A program made the translations under genes and the position numbers. A stretch of DNA of 64,000 nt, taken from Noviherbaspirillum aerium. GTDB taxonomy: Bacteria > Pseudomonadota > Gammaproteobacteria > Burkholderiales > Burkholderiaceae_D. A model generated the notes under the pieces. That model saw only the letters and a program-made list of their open reading frames with translations. It was not told the origin of the DNA and did not search any database. Below, in pieces: positions 63,417 to 64,000 of the stretch (position 1 is its first letter; each line of letters begins with the position of its first letter). The DNA is taken from the NCBI RefSeq assembly GCF_008929045.1, contig NZ_VFAH01000014.1:1-64000 (forward strand), read 5' to 3'.

Positions 63417-64000
63417 ATGTCACTCCTCGACCACCAGCTTGAATTGTTGTCTCCCGCCAAAACCGCCGAGATCGGCCGCGAAGCTATCCTGCACGGCGCC
63501 GATGCCGTCTACATCGGCGGTCCGGCGTTCGGGGCGCGCCACAATGCCAGCAATTCCCTGGAAGACATCGCCAGCCTGGTGGAATTCGCCCACCGTTACC
63601 GTGCCCGCATTTTCGTGACCATGAATACCATCATGCACGATGCGGAACTGGAGACGGCGCGCAAGCAGATATGGCAACTTTATGACGCGGGTATCGATGC
63701 GCTCATCGTGCAGGACATGGGCCTGCTTGAAATGGACTTGCCGCCCATCCAGCTGCATGCCAGCACCCAATGCGACATCCGCACCGTCGACAAGGCGCGC
63801 TTCCTCGGCGCCGCCGGCTTCTCGCAGCTGGTGCTGGCGCGAGAACTCACGCTGGAACAGATTCGCAAGATCCGCGACGCGGTCGATACGCCGCTCGAGT
63901 ATTTCATCCATGGCGCGCTGTGCGTGGCCTTCTCCGGGCAATGCTATATCTCGCATGCCGACACCGGCCGCAGCGCCAACCGCGGCGACTGTTCTCAGGC
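63417..64000 (+). CDS. Peptidase U32-family protein, tRNA hydroxylation type (TrhP/YegQ-like), 3' end outside window
   Basis: The first 194 residues are present and the frame is open at the window edge. The family signature EYFIHGALCVAFSGQCYIS is exact, and the iron-sulfur-type cysteines continue with NRGDCSQ. LLSPAKTAEIGREAILHGADAVYIGGPAFGAR is the usual N-terminus of YegQ-type proteins, now known to work in 5-hydroxyuridine formation at tRNA position 34 rather than in proteolysis. The start is ATG 63417, which lies after a TATAAT box. Confidence 0.9.
   Translation, partial: MSLLDHQLELLSPAKTAEIGREAILHGADAVYIGGPAFGARHNASNSLEDIASLVEFAHRYRARIFVTMNTIMHDAELETARKQIWQLYDAGIDALIVQDMGLLEMDLPPIQLHASTQCDIRTVDKARFLGAAGFSQLVLARELTLEQIRKIRDAVDTPLEYFIHGALCVAFSGQCYISHADTGRSANRGDCSQ

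Noticed and set aside
63420-63956. 178-codon minus-strand frame opposite the U32 gene
   Set aside because: The plus strand contains the exact U32 signature; the minus frame is its shadow.
1-64000. CRISPR array, rRNA or tRNA genes, integrase with attachment site
   Set aside because: No regularly spaced repeats, no rRNA or tRNA-like segments and no tyrosine recombinase were seen on reading the window.

Overview
The window is high-GC DNA with the gene content of a beta-proteobacterium of the Burkholderiales, probably Oxalobacteraceae-like. This is inferred from a Bug/TctC-type periplasmic receptor, a short general porin of the beta-proteobacterial type, many LysR regulators, TRAP carriers and the codon style. 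No rRNA or tRNA gene was recognised, so the placement rests on protein families only.

Layout. (1) 1-7.2 kb, accessory: the 3' end of a large Rhs polymorphic toxin gene with an EndoU-like nuclease tip and its immunity gene. Two further displaced Rhs-core/toxin-tip/immunity modules follow, each cut off from translation by a nonsense codon in the conserved core. After them come IS3 scraps and a decayed CHC2 zinc-finger primase gene. Tips and immunity genes are visibly A+T-richer than the Rhs core. (2) 7.2-18 kb: a beta-carbonic anhydrase with a Tat-like leader, then a catabolic island for four-carbon acid sugars: denD diverging from a GntR regulator, otnK, otnC, otnI, a complete TRAP transporter and a beta-hydroxyacid dehydrogenase, closed by a convergent AraC regulator. 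The likely substrate is D-erythronate or a related tetronate, taken in by TRAP and converted to dihydroxyacetone phosphate. (3) 18-27 kb: an ABC exporter, a SulP transporter, relics of an IS5-like element, two 128-bp copies of a MITE-like repeat in opposite orientation, and an ECF sigma/DUF4142/cupredoxin operon that diverges from an FAD-Rieske oxidoreductase through two near-identical divergent promoters. (4) 27-39 kb: TPP enzyme, hydrolases, porin, dicarboxylate symporter with LysR regulator, cytochrome c behind an internally deleted VOC gene, a triple-PAS GGDEF protein and an Mrr-like membrane protein.

(5) 39-50 kb: a giant TolB/amidohydrolase lipoprotein, a TctC/DHDPS/LysR group, a tail-to-tail second LysR, an APC permease followed by an exported methyltransferase, and an acidic protein. 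(6) 50-64 kb: a second SulP transporter, an F420-type oxidoreductase and SDR diverging from a LysR regulator, glutathione reductase, an IS1182-like relic, an HD hydrolase, a chemoreceptor, a pseudo-receiver, two small metal-binding exported proteins, a small zinc-ribbon protein, a small lipoprotein, and the 5' part of a U32 peptidase (TrhP/YegQ type) running off the window.

Most likely to repay attention: the three-module Rhs tip array, the symmetric divergent ECF promoters, the paired 128-bp CTAG-flanked repeat, two 20-21-bp perfect palindromes just downstream of stop codons, the exported SAM methyltransferase, the VOC internal deletion, and the CSCCGM-repeat lipoprotein.
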